From assembly GCA_028532985.1 (NCBI GenBank), contig JANCIK010000008.1, positions 3,224,001-3,288,000 of the forward strand: 64,000 bases of DNA, read 5' to 3'. The position numbers and the translations under genes are program-made. Within the stretch, counting starts at the first letter, position 1. Each line of letters starts with the position of its first letter. Below the pieces are notes generated by a model. The model saw only the letters and a list, made by a program, of their open reading frames with translations, was not told where the DNA came from and searched no databases. Source of the stretch: Stropharia rugosoannulata (Eukaryota > Basidiomycota > Agaricomycetes > Agaricales > Strophariaceae). Positions 34,021 through 47,192 of the stretch are shown piece by piece.

Positions 34021-35076
34021 AGAGCCTATAAGTCCTAGACAACCGATCTAATCTCTTGATCGCAAGATCAAGGGTTCGAGATAATCTCTTGACGAATCAT
34101 CACTAAAAAATTCTGAAGTTGTTATTACCTTTGAGCAGTGATAATCAAGTAGGCAGGTTTATGTCAGTATACGCAAAATTACGCTGCACTGGAAGGTGCA
34201 TCCATCACGCAAGTCTGAAACAGTTTGTTGTACATATTTCTTTCAATGACATGCTGTTTCATTGGCTTCATGACAGAGTCTGCATGTCATAATGTTCTAT
34301 CTGCAAGCTGTATAACTATAACTGGCGTATCTTCATGTCTGGTGGTTTTAGTATTGATGTTATGTATTATGGTGCAGCACGCAGTTTGATCACAGAGTAT
34401 CTATAGAATACCCCAGTTAGTAAGAATGTCGATAAATTATTCTCGGGTTGCGGCTCTGATAACCGGTCATCAGATTTATCAAAAATGGTATGATGTTCCG
34501 CCAACCCTATGCTTATTTTTGAATGATATCTGTAGATCAAATGTAGATGTCCCACATATTGTCAAATGATATACATAGCATCTCTAATCTCACGGAATGT
34601 GTCAAGTGATCATACTGACAGACTGTTAGGTTAGATTCCAATTCTCTGACCTCGACGTTTATAAATGACAAGGTCCTGTAATATTCAGTACATACTGTGG
34701 CATCGTTGTAGAACGGTAACAGTATGATGAAGTGATATATATACATCAGTAAAATCGTACTGGTCTACATAGGTCTTATGGTAATTCGTACAAACGACTG
34801 AATACGCGAAAGTGTTGAAGTATTGTTACTTTGGTAAATTATTCGTAATTATTCTATCTATAAATGACTTGGTGGCAGGAGTCATTAAGCCATAAAAGAA
34901 ACTCAATTTCAAAGAATACGCCATAATTAGTAGTAGTATTACACAAGTACTACGAATCTGATTCGGACATATACACCTTGGTATCATGTCGATCATGTCA
35001 CCAACGACGGGCGCTTAACTTGTCATATTACACCTTGTACGACGTTTCGGATACTGTGAGTGGTACTGGTAAGCAT
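34021..35076. other. AT-rich stretch without a gene
   Basis: No coding signal. A short inverted sequence (TTGATCGCAAGATCAA) near 34,055 forms a hairpin. No LTR or terminal repeat was recognised. Confidence 0.4.
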
Positions 35077-36008
35077 TCAGAGCATCGACCGTGGCAAGAG
35101 GATCCCCAGTGCTGTGCTAACTACATTCCTCAAGGCTCCTGACAAGTATCCCCCCGAAGGCGACTCTTCGTTTGCTCTTTTTTTGTGACTACTACCACCG
35201 TGTTCAGCATGTATCATCTCCCGCGGCATCATGATGGCAGCTTCGGAACAATATACGTTAATCCGAGACACCTTAACAATGATTTCAATAGACAAATCAG
35301 CGAGTGTGACACGGACCCAACCTCGTACTAGAAACTCGAAGTTCAAGTTGAAAATCATGATATTGTGACTTACCACAGTTGAAGGTTGCCCGTGAATCAT
35401 GGTACTAGCAGAAGGCTCGCCGGTACCACTGAGCTTAGAAGGTTTCTGCTTTGAAAAGGCAATGCAAAGAAAAGCAGTAAGAATGAGTTATAAAAGGGTT
35501 CCCTGAGAGGCCAAAATACAAAGTAAACAGGCAGAGGAACCACTGGGCTGGGTAATGGCGGGATGACCAGTGGAGCTTGTCGGACTCGGACATACCTTCG
35601 TATTCTTGGGAGTGTGTAAGAGTAGAACCTGTTTCCCTGGACCTGAACACATTGGGCAGTAATCAAGTTCGCCCAGGTCTGAAAGTGTATAATCTAGCTC
35701 TAAGTCAAAAAGGAGATCGTCATCGCTTCTTTCAAATATTCCAAGGGGTCGGAGAGTAGTGAGCACAGAGGGCTGAACAATTTGAATGATTATCAACATG
35801 ATGGTGACAGTGCAACAAGTTGAAGTTCTCCGAGCGCAAGCCTAGTACTCCCGGGCCTCGATGTGTCGCCGATTGAATATGCGTAAAGTTCGGATTTGAT
35901 TAAACGACGAGTTGCACAACAAAATGCGAGTTCAGTGATGTTGAGCCCGTACCGTACGACATGTAATAACAGGAGAGAAGTGTCAATTGCGAGGGAAGTT
36001 AGTGACAA
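35077..36008 (-). CDS. Possible spliced gene of unknown function
   Basis: Three short minus-strand stretches could be exons: about 36008-35793 (SLAIDTSLLLLHVVRYGLN), 35799-35488 (RPLGIFERSDDDLLFDLELD, then CPMCSG) and 35400-35077 (NLNFEFLVRGWVRVTLADLS). I do not recognise the protein and could not prove splice joins. It may be a decayed membrane-protein gene. Confidence 0.2.
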
Positions 36009-36360
36009 CGTTTGGACGGCGTCACGGTACGAGGCCTCGTATCCAAATCATGATCAATTGAACTGCATTTAGAACTTCAACTTTTGAGAGAGAAAATAGA
36101 TGTCACCCTCTTGCCACAACCACCATCTCACACGACGTTCAAATCTTCAAATGTCATAGTAGTAGTAGGCTGCTCGGTTGCTATCTGAACCTGATGTTCG
36201 ATATCCAGCCTGCCAGTGCGTACACAAAGTTGAACTCCTCGCTGTAACCGAGGCATAGAGCTCCTGTACCTGAGGTAGTGTGTAATGCATCAGATATCTA
36301 CCGATGCAAGTTGTTACTTCAAACTCATCGTAGTTATTCGCAGCACCATTTCTCTTCTTC

Positions 36361-36666
36361 ATGCTCGCCACATCCCTGCGTCTTAGTAGGCTCTCGGTCC
36401 CGCGAACAGTACAACATAGTTTTCGGAGTCTAAGACCCGGGAGATATAGCTTTCTGAATGTGATGTCGAGTCGATTCCTGAAGGACTTTCAACTTCAAAC
36501 TAGTATGCTCAGGTCGGTTTCAGGTGAGCTTGAGACATTCTTCGGTCTGACAAAAGTTAATTACAACCATTCTATACATCCGTACCGCGTTCAACAGCTG
36601 CATGACAAGTTGGTCTCAAAAATATGTTTTCCTGGTGCTCGCGAATATGGCGCAACAACAGCATAG
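36361..36666 (+). CDS. Short hypothetical protein or gene fragment
   Basis: A 101-codon frame starting MLATSLRLSRLSVPRTVQ, which is arginine-rich like a mitochondrial presequence. No family recognised. It is isolated and may be a fragment. Confidence 0.2.
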   Translation: MLATSLRLSRLSVPRTVQHSFRSLRPGRYSFLNVMSSRFLKDFQLQTSMLRSVSGELETFFGLTKVNYNHSIHPYRVQQLHDKLVSKICFPGAREYGATTA

Positions 36667-39600
36667 TCTCCAACTTTTGAAAGCCTAGCCCCGACCTTTA
36701 CTAGTGCTAAAGCAATGCACTTGCCATCTGTCGTCGCAGATGGCCACCATTCGGACAGCCAGTCCCAAAACAGCCGTGCAGTTACAGTGCAGCTGGGTAT
36801 GCGACCGAGGCACGCCCATGAACACCTTACTCTCCCGTAGCTGACTTGTTTTAACGCAGGCACAAGTGCGAAGGGGAGTCGGGAGTGAGATGGGGAGTCC
36901 ATTGGTTTGGCTGCGCTGCCAGTACACCTGAGGCATGTGCTTCCGTCATCGTGGATGAGCTCCTAGGGTTGGGCCTCTTGTTTCACGACGTCGTCTCTGC
37001 GAGTCAGTCATATGCACGAGTACTCTTCCCACTGGCATGCGCAAGAAGAACCTATGTGACTTAAATACGTTGTGAGGGGCTGGGGCTGGCCCCTCGTGAA
37101 AACATGAAAAACCATAAGGTTCAGAACATAGATACACAAGAAGCGACATATCTGCCATAACGATCGGAAACTACTATCGGAAACTGAAAGAACAAGAAGA
37201 AGCACGAAATATGAAGTCTAAGATATGAAGATGCAAGTTTATTCGAAGATATGAAATATGTACATGATGAAACAAGAAGACAAGCACAAGGAAGACTCAA
37301 GATGTTATTACAACTCAATGGCAGATCAAGAAAGATAACAGCATCAGAGCAATATTGGACTTCTGATGCCGACAACATCAGATCAATATTAACAATCTGA
37401 TGTAACTATGGACCCACAAGGGAGTCAATCACATGGAAATACTCATACATACGACCTGGGACAAATATGGCAATGGATTCCGACGATATGCAGGGGTTTC
37501 CGACGACATGCAAGCGTGTGGTAGCAGAAAGCAGAAGTATCTCGATACAAACACAAGGGACATAGGTGTGGAAAGAGGGTCGGAGGAGATGTGTGTTTAA
37601 GGGAGAACATGGAGTTGATCCGGCCGCAGGAAGATCTCTTGTGCTTGGGCTTGGTTTCCGAAGATAAGGATATTTGTGGCCAAGATATGAAGCATGCTGT
37701 AGTGCAGCATGGTTTCCGACGAGATAAAGTCAGCATGGGCGGTCGGATCTTCGTGGATGTATATGGTACGATCTGGGCATGGCAACCAGACGGGTATTTA
37801 AGGAGTAGAATATCTCTGTACTTCTCCAGCTTCCTTCAGGGTTAAATTCTACCTACACACATCATACCAGTTCGCATCGGAAACCGTTGTTTAAACCTCG
37901 TACACTGGAAGCTCCTTGTTTTAAAACAAGTAAAACCTTTTCAACGTGCTATCGTTGTACACACGTTGCCTTCGCACATTGTGAACTATAGAGACAGGCT
38001 TTTCAGACCAGTCCAACCCAACTTCGCACCTCACAATGTATTCAAATCCAATCAAGGATACGTACTTAATATGGAACCGGCCATCGCTGTCGCATGCAGG
38101 GCTCCGAAGACCCATTGCTACAAGTGAGAAGTTAGTTATCAACCCTGCCGAGGTGAGTCAAGGTCGACCGCACTTGGCACATGCTGATCTTTCATGCATT
38201 AGTAGCTGTCGTGCCGTTGTGTCCAGCACATCTGCCTGTCTGTAATCTTTTTGATGCCCTGCCTTCGTGGACTCCCGCGACCTCGAGCTACGGGTGTCGA
38301 TAGTTGGTTTATACAGAAGGTACCAGGTGAGGCAAGTAGTCGTGGTGCCATGACCGACAAAGTATAGACCCTCTGCACTTTCTAGTATGTCGGCATTCGT
38401 CCTCGCATTGCTATCCAGTGGCAGCGGGATGTGTTAGTAAGGTATACCTGGCAGCGAGGGAGAGCACTTTCAGGAAGATGCATTAGCGAAGTATGTCCAG
38501 TGGCAACGAGGAAGCACTTACAGGTTGCCGCAAGTATCGTCCACGGCGACAGAGCTGCGGTGCTTGCTGTTGCCCAGATGCTGGATGCCGAAAACAAGGG
38601 GACAGAATTTGCTGACGAGCCGGGGAAGGTCTGCTATTTCTAATAGATGTCCGGGTAGTAGCGGCTATGGAGAGACAAGTGCAGTGAGTTTCTGAACTAG
38701 CTTGTTAATCGAAGGATGCGCAGTTGACATTACCTTCAGTGAACAGAGGTTGGTGCGACTCGAGCAGCCGGGCTGGTTGGTGCAACACACCTTCAATATG
38801 CAGGCAACTGTGGAAGTCAACACCTACATCAAGGCCTAACCTACAAACGGCCTGTAGGTGATGTACTGCCATATCCAGTGCCATAGTCGAGTCTAGTCAC
38901 GCAGCATCTGTATCCTCCCATGTCCCAAGTCCAGGTGGACACGTTAGAATTATCGAACACAAACCATTAGCATTGCCTAAGCCGCTTTGTGGACCATCAC
39001 CCCCGTAGGAAGGGCGTCAGATAAAGCTGCAGGCCACTTACCTGTGGCGTTCATCTTCACCGCTGTGAAGCCTTGCTCCTCGCACCCCCGAGTCCGCGAT
39101 AAGACCTGCGAAATTGTCCCCACCTCTACCTATAGTACACGCGTACACGATCGTGCACAGCTCCCTCGAGCAGTTCGTAGATGGGCACACTGAGCTTTTT
39201 ACCCTTAATGTCTCACAATGCGATGTCCAACCCGAAAGCCGTGATCAGCATCAAGTCCTTCAATGATGAGAGGTTTTTACCATTAGCACGGGCCTACCTT
39301 GATAAAACCGGCCCCTGACCAGATGTCCCAGTTAATGCAATCCGTTTTCAAATTGCACGCCAGATCAGGCAGAAAACCAGATGCATGGTAGAACGGGCAA
39401 CAACGAAACTGTTGCAAGTTGGTTGCAAGTCGGTGCTGTTTAACGAACTTCAGGTACATGGTTATCGTCCAGCTGTCGGATATGTACGAGGCGCCTGATC
39501 GAAGATGTCAGGGACTGTATAGCATAGGTATTACTCCTACTTACCATGTCCTTGTTTGAACAGAGTCACAGAAATACTGTATCAAAGGTATGTCAGAGAT

Positions 39601-40615
39601 AACATGCTCTGGTAAGAAAGTTGCCTAACTTACTTGCTTGGACGACCTGAACACAGTGACTCAGTGAGCTCACTGTCGTTGACTCTGAGGACCACTCTAG
39701 TTGTGACTTGATCGAATTAGGTCCGTTGAACTACTATATGCCAAAATATACAACTCACAATGAAACTTCCAGTTTGTATGACATTTCACAGTTGGTGGGG
39801 ACACTTTCCGTGCCATGCATACTCGGACTCCCGCCGGCAGCGGAGTTCACGACCATCTTGCTCACCGTCCTGGCCTGGGGATGTTACATCACTGCAGTGT
39901 ACACCTCGGCCGCCATAGTGGAACCACTACTTGCGTCACCTCCAGGATAAGGGTTTGAACTTCGCGCGCGGTGCGTCTGGACTCTGCATGCCTTTGATGT
40001 CTGATCCGGGTCCAGGCCTTTAGCGCGGCGAAGACTAGTGATAGGGATAGGTTAGTTCAGTTTCAGTACGTTTGATGTCTGGTTCACCTACATTCGGGAC
40101 ACCCCCACCCCCAGTGACATGGCGAGCCGCTGCCAGCATGCAGGTCAGGGCCTGCACTCGATGCAGCACCGGCACGAACTAGTATACCAGTGCATTATCA
40201 TCGTCGGAGCAAGTTTGCCAACCTAGGGGATTCCGTAGAAGGCTCATCAGCCTTAAAATTTTGCCCTGTTCGCCTTCAGTCCAAATTCGTCGAACCGAGT
40301 GCTTAATAATCGTCACAAGTTAATCAAGGTTCACTAAATCCAAGGCATATGACTTACTGGTGCGGCAGTCAACGAACATGGAAGAGATAATGTTGCTGCT
40401 TCCTCGCATGACACCATCGTGTGTCGCCATTTTTCATGTTTATTGACTTTAAGTCATGTAGATGGTGGAATGTGCTACACCCGAGTCAGCCATACTATTC
40501 CACCGGAGTGCAACCAGAGTGTCTCTTGTTCACAATGTCATTGTAGTCGAAAAGATTACATCGGGGTACTTTTAGTGGCAGAAGGGTTAGAACTACTTAT
40601 CAATAATAGTGATAT
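36667..40615. other. Unassigned stretch, possible LTR remnant at about 37,160-37,915
   Basis: No convincing gene. Between 37,160 and 37,915 the motif TTTCCGA or its complement recurs at least six times, with a TATA-like GGTATTTAAGG near 37,795, which resembles a decayed LTR; ends and target duplication could not be fixed. At about 38,400-38,530 short degenerate repeats around TGGCARCGRG occur. The rest shows only short open frames, such as 39,708-39,950. Confidence 0.3.
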
Positions 40616-43600
40616 CTATAGATCATCGTATTCCCTATCTGAGAAATTGGAAGTTATTGAGGAGTCGTCCGTTTCACTCTCCTCTGATCCATTCTCGCTC
40701 GAAGACTCTATGTCATGGTCCTCTTCAAATTGACTATCTGAATCAGAATGAACATCTATGAAATCTGGCTCTAAGTCTGGCTGAGTGGACTTCTTTTCGT
40801 GATGTCCAATACCCATTTGAGAAAAGTGCATAAACATATCTCGGTCAACAAAGCTAGAAGCAACTCACTGTTAGACTGATGAAGTAGTAGCACACGAGCT
40901 GGCGACTTACATTCCAACATAGTAGTTCACCCAATCCGATGTTTTTCCATTTGGTCGAGCTTCAGTTTGTAGTTCTGTATTCAGCAGTGCATTGGATTGA
41001 CCGTTAACAAATGTTGGTATTAAGTGGCAACCTCTAATAATGAGACTAGGATCCAGGAAGCCAAACGCAAGGTTGTCGTCTTCCGGCACGTATCCAATCA
41101 TGGGAAGTTTGGCACTTTTTTCACCATAGACTTCCCCGGGTTCAGCACCCAGCCATCGTACCCATAGAAAATCCATTTGCTGCCACGTAAACCCGGTAGT
41201 AGACTGATGCCCAATATGTTGAACGTCAGTATGGAATATGCCCAGTACTTGGGCATACCAAAACATATGTCCGTCAGATTCAGAACCTTGAGCAGGGCAT
41301 GCCATCATTACATACAGGCGAGTTTTGGGATTTATGGTGTCAAAGTCGCGGCATACGTCATATGTAGTATAGTTGATTCTTGCAGTACAGTGTCGGTATA
41401 TCAACAAATTGCGTAAGCATACTGTGTTCCGTTCTTCATGAGTGAAATGGTCAGGATCGTCACCGTCAAAGTCGAATTTAAGTATTCGCCCAAGTAAATG
41501 ATCTTGTAGTTTCGGGATGAAGTTCTAAAGAGTAAAAACTTAAAACAATATTTTAAAGTAAAGTCACAAAACTCAATACCCTTTTTGCAGGATTGCCATC
41601 TTGAACAAATGTAAAAATGTTCAGAGGGTCATTTTTCGCATGCGAGATCACAGAGTGCTTAGATAAATGTTCTGGTCTGTTGGCTTCTTGGAACTCTTGA
41701 AGTTCTACCTGGCTTTTGAGTGCTTGTTGCCGCATGTGTATATTGCTCATTTGCTTGAATGCATTTTGTTTGTTTGTCATTGCATAGGCCTTTTTGACAG
41801 GGCCATGAGCAACTTCACCCTAAGCGCAATTAAGTTGTGAGTGATTTGCATTGATAACAATATTTTGAACCACAAACCAGCTGTGTGGTGTACAAGTCAG
41901 TTGTACCATATTTGCATATATACTGAACATAGTCACCCAGCACATGAAATTTTGGAGTGGTCAGATTGAGCCTTTTAATTTTGTTTTTTTTAATTCCGTC
42001 TGTTGATGTTTCAGACTTGGTGCCTGGCCTAACCTTTGCTCCCTCCCTACGGATGCACGCTGCTTTCTCTTTGGGAAGCTCCACTGTCTGAAAATCCTTG
42101 CATGTTGTATCGCGGAACTGTTGCATAAGTTTTCCGAATTCAACAATGAGATGATCAGTTCGTTGAAGCGTGCTCTCAGTGTGCAAGCATAGTTTGAGCA
42201 AGCAGTGTAGCTTGGCTGTTCGGTAAAGCAATGTCATCAGCCTCTTGTTATGTGGCGGAGCAAGGAGCCCTTCAAAAGCTGGAATTGCACACTTTGCCAT
42301 ATAGATATCAGCGTGTTGGTACACCTTGTTGCAAAGAACATCTTACCTGTAAAATATCCTCAAAATCACGAGCTGCAAGTCTCTTCATATCAGAGACATT
42401 GTCAGAAAATTTCCGTATAGTATTGCGTCCAAAAGGTAGTATTTCCCTGAACCTGAGATCTATGAGGTTATAAAATAAATATAGCTTGATATAATATATG
42501 CCGAACCTCCTATCTAATTCAACCACACGATCATTAGAGCTCTTTCCTGAAGCGTGGAGAAGACGAATTAGATGCATGAACAGAGTTTTCCAAACACCAA
42601 GTTCAAATTCATGCATGAGATCAGGGACAAGCATTTCTGATGGGTTGAAATTGGAGCCCAAACGATCTACAAAAGCATTCTAATAGAGAGTAAGATAGCG
42701 ATTGTTTGCCACATAATAATTACTTACAATAGTAGGAACACCAGAAAATTTTTTTAATAGGTTCTCTACGGCTTGACTCCGGGTTCCAAAAGCAGATTTG
42801 TATATAGCATCGCGAGCAGCTTTGACATTTGAGGCCATGTACTCTCTGAATTGGGAGAGACGTGTCCTAACATCTCACTTCATTCCCAGGCGATCCATAT
42901 GAAGTTTAGGTACTAGACATCTGGGACAAGGACACAGTCCTGCACCTTGAATGGTTGCAAGTAGGACTCTGTAAGAAGGAATAAGTTTTCTGACTTCTGT
43001 GACCTATAGTTAAACGTATGCCTCACTTTTCAGGATAATCAGCGGAATATGTGAAAAATCGGGGGTATATTCTTCTTGCTTGTCTGTCTTTGCATTTTAT
43101 AACTACACCATAATGATACCCATGAATAAATTCATCATCAAGAAGCCTTTTCCAGATTGCATGAATCAGTTCCCACCGACAGTGTCTTAATAGATCATCT
43201 TTTTGGGTTCTCCATTTTGAATGGAATTCTGAAGCCATGTCGTGAAATGAGTCAGGGAGCTGAGCTGATTTTTAGTCCCCTTATAACAGAATGAATAATC
43301 AACACTCACTGATGGTATATATGCCAAGTGGTACATAGCTCCAGACTTGGGCTTACACCGAATATACTTAGAGAGATTTCCAAGCATTAAGTAGATAGGC
43401 CAGGCTTTGGCATTCCCAAATTGAGTTAGATGTGTCCCATCCGAGGATATCATCAATGCCACCACCACCTTTTCAAGCTTACAGTTAGTAGCATCTGGAG
43501 GTAATCTGCCATATTTTTGTAGCTTTTCATACTCCAAAAGGAAAACCTCTGTGGTATATAGTTCACTGTATACACGCTGCACATGGCCAGTATGCACATT

Positions 43601-44643
43601 TCGGTAAAAGGTTTTGAATGGGGAGTAGTGCAGCATGTGCGATAGACGGTCTTGAAATGCTTCGACAATTGTTGCAGTGAGGTTACGATGAAGTAAACCT
43701 GGCACCGTAAATGTTCGAGGGGCAATAGCAGTACTGCCTGATGGTACCAGAATATCGACCGTTGACTCTATGAACTGACTCTTGATAGAGTCAGTATTAG
43801 CTAGTGCTTTGTCGAAGTGACAGTTTTCTCTATGAGCATCAAATTTATCGAAATGATGCACATCAAAGCCGGGTTGCTGAATGACATCCCTCACAAAAGA
43901 GGTAACTTCCCCTTCTGATTTTATTGTAGTCCCATTATTCATCCAGGACAGTGTTCGCCAGATAGTGATGTTATGGAACAGCCAGTACGATGAACGTATC
44001 TCCTCTTGGGCATCTGAATTGCAAGCAGCAGTCGGAGATTCAGGTACATTGGCCAGATCCTCCAATGACAGCTGGCCACTTGGATCATGAGTTGGACGCC
44101 ACTCGTAGTCTCTGAAGAGACCAAATTGATTCGCTGATGTAACCAACTTGTTACGCACAATTGACAAGGCCCATTGCTCATCAGGTTCGGGTTCATCAAC
44201 AGGGGCAAGTGGTTCCGGGGGAGTGTCTACGAATCATGCCAGGATTCTGTACCTCGGCCGGCCAACCTGAACAAACAATGAGGGCAAAGGTGGTGATGCG
44301 TTGTCCGCATTTTGATCCACTGGAGTATCCAATATAACTTCAGCACTTGATGCTGGTGGAACACTTTGCTCAGGAGCCCGGTGCTGACCACAGTCAGTGG
44401 TGATTAGACTCTAATAAAAAGCATCAGTAAATGTTGGCAAGAATGCAGCGTGCATAAACATACAGAGAAATGCCTACGCAGAAGATCTACAGGGGATGTA
44501 TATTCAAGTTTGGAAGAGCGCACTTCATGGGCCTTTCTGCGAGCTGCTAGTACTTCAGCACAACCAAGTTTGTGCTTCGACAAAGAAGCTGGCCTTGAAA
44601 AAGTTTTTCTACAGTCAGGAACGCAAGAGAATTGCGGGGGCAT
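40616..44643 (-). pseudogene. Plavaka-family (CACTA-related) transposase, decayed
   Basis: Starts MPPQFSCVPDCRKTFSRPAS, an N-terminal C2H2-like zinc finger typical of Plavaka proteins. The largest exon (44167-43187) holds the diagnostic stretch SSDGTHLTQFGNAKAWPIYL and LGNLSKYIRCKPKSG. Further exons carry CPCPRCLVPKLHMDRLGMK, LVPDLMHEFELGVWKTLFMH, LNLTTPKFHVLGDYVQYI and a C-terminal HFWYA-type region (GHMFWYAQVLGIFH), ending with an acidic serine-rich tail. A TGA at 42875-42877 lies inside the core frame after LGMK. Terminal CACT repeats were searched for by eye on both sides and not found, so the element's limits are unknown. Confidence 0.85.
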
Positions 44644-45222
44644 ATGGTAACAATGCAAATGATTAGTGCAGACAGCAACACAGTTATTCGTTTAATATCA
44701 ATATCATTGTATAATCAGGTCAAACTCGGTCATGTGTAACAGACGAAATGAGTCAAGAACCAAAGAACGATTCAAGTCATGAAAGGGAAAGAAAGAAAGA
44801 CTGAGTGTTCTCTTGCGCCTGCTACAGACCTGGTCCGGGATCACTGCGAATGAGAGACTCCAGTGATGTGATAACAATAAGCACAGCTAGCATCAAAGGT
44901 GTATTAGTGCCATACAAAATTCAAGACGATCTTAAAAATCTAACATTGCCGGCAGTCATCGATCTTAGCCTGCACCTTGCCTGTGCCGCGTCTTCAGGGT
45001 TACCGGACCTGGACAAACGGAGCAAGATGCAAGCTTTGGACTGTGTGGCAGCTGTATTATAAATGTGATAGGGCATTTTCAGTACTGCTATATAAGCTTC
45101 GATTGTTACTGGAATTATTTTTGTGTAAACTTACATAGAGCATCCATCAGTGTGCTAACAGCTGGTACGAGTCAGTTTCCTCATGTAGACTTCGAGTGCA
45201 AATCTCCACTTTTTTAGCAGTG

Positions 45223-45988
45223 ATGAACGAAACACTTTTCCAATTTGAGACGGCAGATGTTATGCTATTTGGTTGGACCGCTGTTCAACAATGGGCAGAA
45301 TCTCTATCTTCACAGAGTCGCGTCGATGATGTAGGTGGGATGAACATACTTTGAATACAAGATATGACTTATACTACTGGCAGGTATGGCTTTGGGAGTG
45401 TTTCTTATGGCACTTAACAGATGTAGCCACACTGGCTATTATCAAGGTTGAAGGGAAAGGAATCAATTGCAGAAAACTACTGCGGTCAATGTATTGGCAG
45501 TTTTTGGCCTCAAACCTGGCTGATTCGACAATACGTGGAACTGGAGAAGAGTGGTCGTTACCTAGGAATGGTGAAAGTCTGGCAACTTCCAGATTGTTGG
45601 TTCAAATCATGCAAGTTTCGTTTGAAACACGCAATGGAGTTGAAGTCGATGAAATCCATTTCATAATCTCGGATGGCAGCCAACCAGTCCGGGCACATGC
45701 CCGCGCGCCCTTTCTAGAAGGCTTGGACGCAGAACGCGTTAGAATTGGAAGCAAAGTAAGTGGATTCAGGCAGAGAAGGGCAATGATTGAAGATTGATAT
45801 ATTATTAGTTGGTTTTATCCAGGCCACTTGTTGAGAATGGTTCGTTACTTCTTGAAACTCGTAGCACCAGGATATTGCACTTCCCAAGGAATATAATGGG
45901 CAACCTGGAAAACGGATTGTCTAGGAAGTGTATTATATCTTGTGATCCAAGCTACTGGCAAGGAGAAACATCGATTTTTATGTTGTAA
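45223..45988 (+). CDS. Possible RMI1-like OB-fold protein, copy 1
   Basis: Spliced, starting MNETLFQFETADVMLFGW. Conserved core: YWQFLASNLADSTIRGTG, LLVQIMQVSFE, IHFIISDGSQPVRAHA, then IRIGSK and, after an intron near 45,755-45,820, RPLVENGSLLLE and KCIISCDPSYW. The order (a short helix with W..FL..DL, a VQI strand, a L.(S/T)DG turn, a G.K(V/I) turn, then a GxLLLE strand) matches the N-terminal domain of RecQ-mediated genome instability protein 1, which supports the RecQ helicase-topoisomerase III dissolvasome. This rests on pattern resemblance only. Copy 2 lies about 300 bp downstream. Confidence 0.4.
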
Positions 45989-46286
45989 TAAGTCAGGGGC
46001 TCGCCTTAGTACTTGTCAAATGCTATACAATGACTTTGTGATGCTCCTCTGGATCGTGTGTCCGCAGCAAGTCTTCGCAGTCGACTCTCCAATATGACTC
46101 TGCTGTCATGCTAGAACTTACTAGTCGGTATGCAGGTGTACATCTTACACAGCACTTGAGGGCTAAACAGGGATTTGCCATCTACATGATACGAAGCTAA
46201 GGGATTCGCGCGTTTGCTTTAAAAAGAATGTACATACCAGATAAATAAATCACCCTCATTCCAATTCCGTAGTCACAACTCAGCAG

Positions 46287-47073
46287 ATGGATAGGCTCGA
46301 GAGAGAGCACCAGCTTCTAATGACAGAAGATGAAAAGGAGTCCTTCAATTTTTGGTTGATTCATCAAAAACCCAAGTTACTCTCCACTGAAATAATGTTC
46401 CCTATCTCTCTACTGCAATGGGTAATGGCAGAATTTCCATGCCCTGTCATTGACCAAGTAAACGATTCCGTTGTCTTTTACTTGGGAGCCATATAACACT
46501 AATTACTGCGCTTTACATTCAGCAATGGCTAGCCCTACATTATAAAGAGGCATATGTAGACGAGGACCAATTCGCCACAGACTTGAAATACTCGATATAC
46601 CAGGAATTCATTGCTTCTGACCTTGCCAAATCAGCAGTACCAGGGACAGGTTTTAATCCGGAATGGCAATTGCTTCCGGGTTGTCGGCGCATTGAAAACC
46701 CCGGAGGAATACTTGTACAAATCATGCAAATGACCTATGAAGTAAGCGGAGGCGACAAGATTAAAAGTGCAACATTTTTCTTGTCTGACGGTTGTACCGT
46801 TGTGCATGTGCGCTCAAATGTGCCATTTCCCGAAGGATTCAATGTCCATAAAATACGTATTGGGGACAAGGTACATTTCAAGCCAGCAGTTAGAAGTTGT
46901 TTACTGATGTTGGAAAGCAGTTACTTCTCAAGTCTCCCCGCGTGGAGAAAGGATCCATTATTCTGGAACAGTCCACTGTTCAACTGCTTCAAACGTATTT
47001 GAAAGGAAAATTAGAAACTGAGTCGATCAAGAAATGTACACTTTCGTGCGACCCGAAGTATTGGCCATGTTGA
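46287..47073 (+). CDS. Possible RMI1-like OB-fold protein, copy 2
   Basis: Starts MDRLEREHQLLMTEDEKESF. The core parallels copy 1: YQEFIASDLAKSAVPGTG, ILVQIMQMTYE, ATFFLSDGCTVVHVRS, IRIGDKV, then after an intron PRVEKGSIILE and KCTLSCDPKYWPC. Total length would be about 200-220 residues. The two genes are a diverged tandem duplication. As for copy 1, a link to RMI1 is inferred from the OB-fold-like order, not proven; a viral or transposon-derived OB protein is an alternative. Confidence 0.4.
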
Positions 47074-47192
47074 GGAGATATGCCGTGGGCTTCAATTAAT
47101 TCCGTGCTCGAATTCTCGACGTAGTTCTGTGTAAAGTCGAGTTGGTCATTGAATTATGTGATTGCAAATTTCTGCCAGAATGCGCCCACAGC

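Noticed and set aside
34050..34090. Possible tRNA because of GGTTCGAG after a hairpin
   Set aside because: No acceptor stem pairing and no complete A box or T stem could be formed.
44643..44820. CACT-type terminal repeat for the Plavaka element (AGACTGAGTG near 44,800)
   Set aside because: No matching inverted partner was found left of 40,616.
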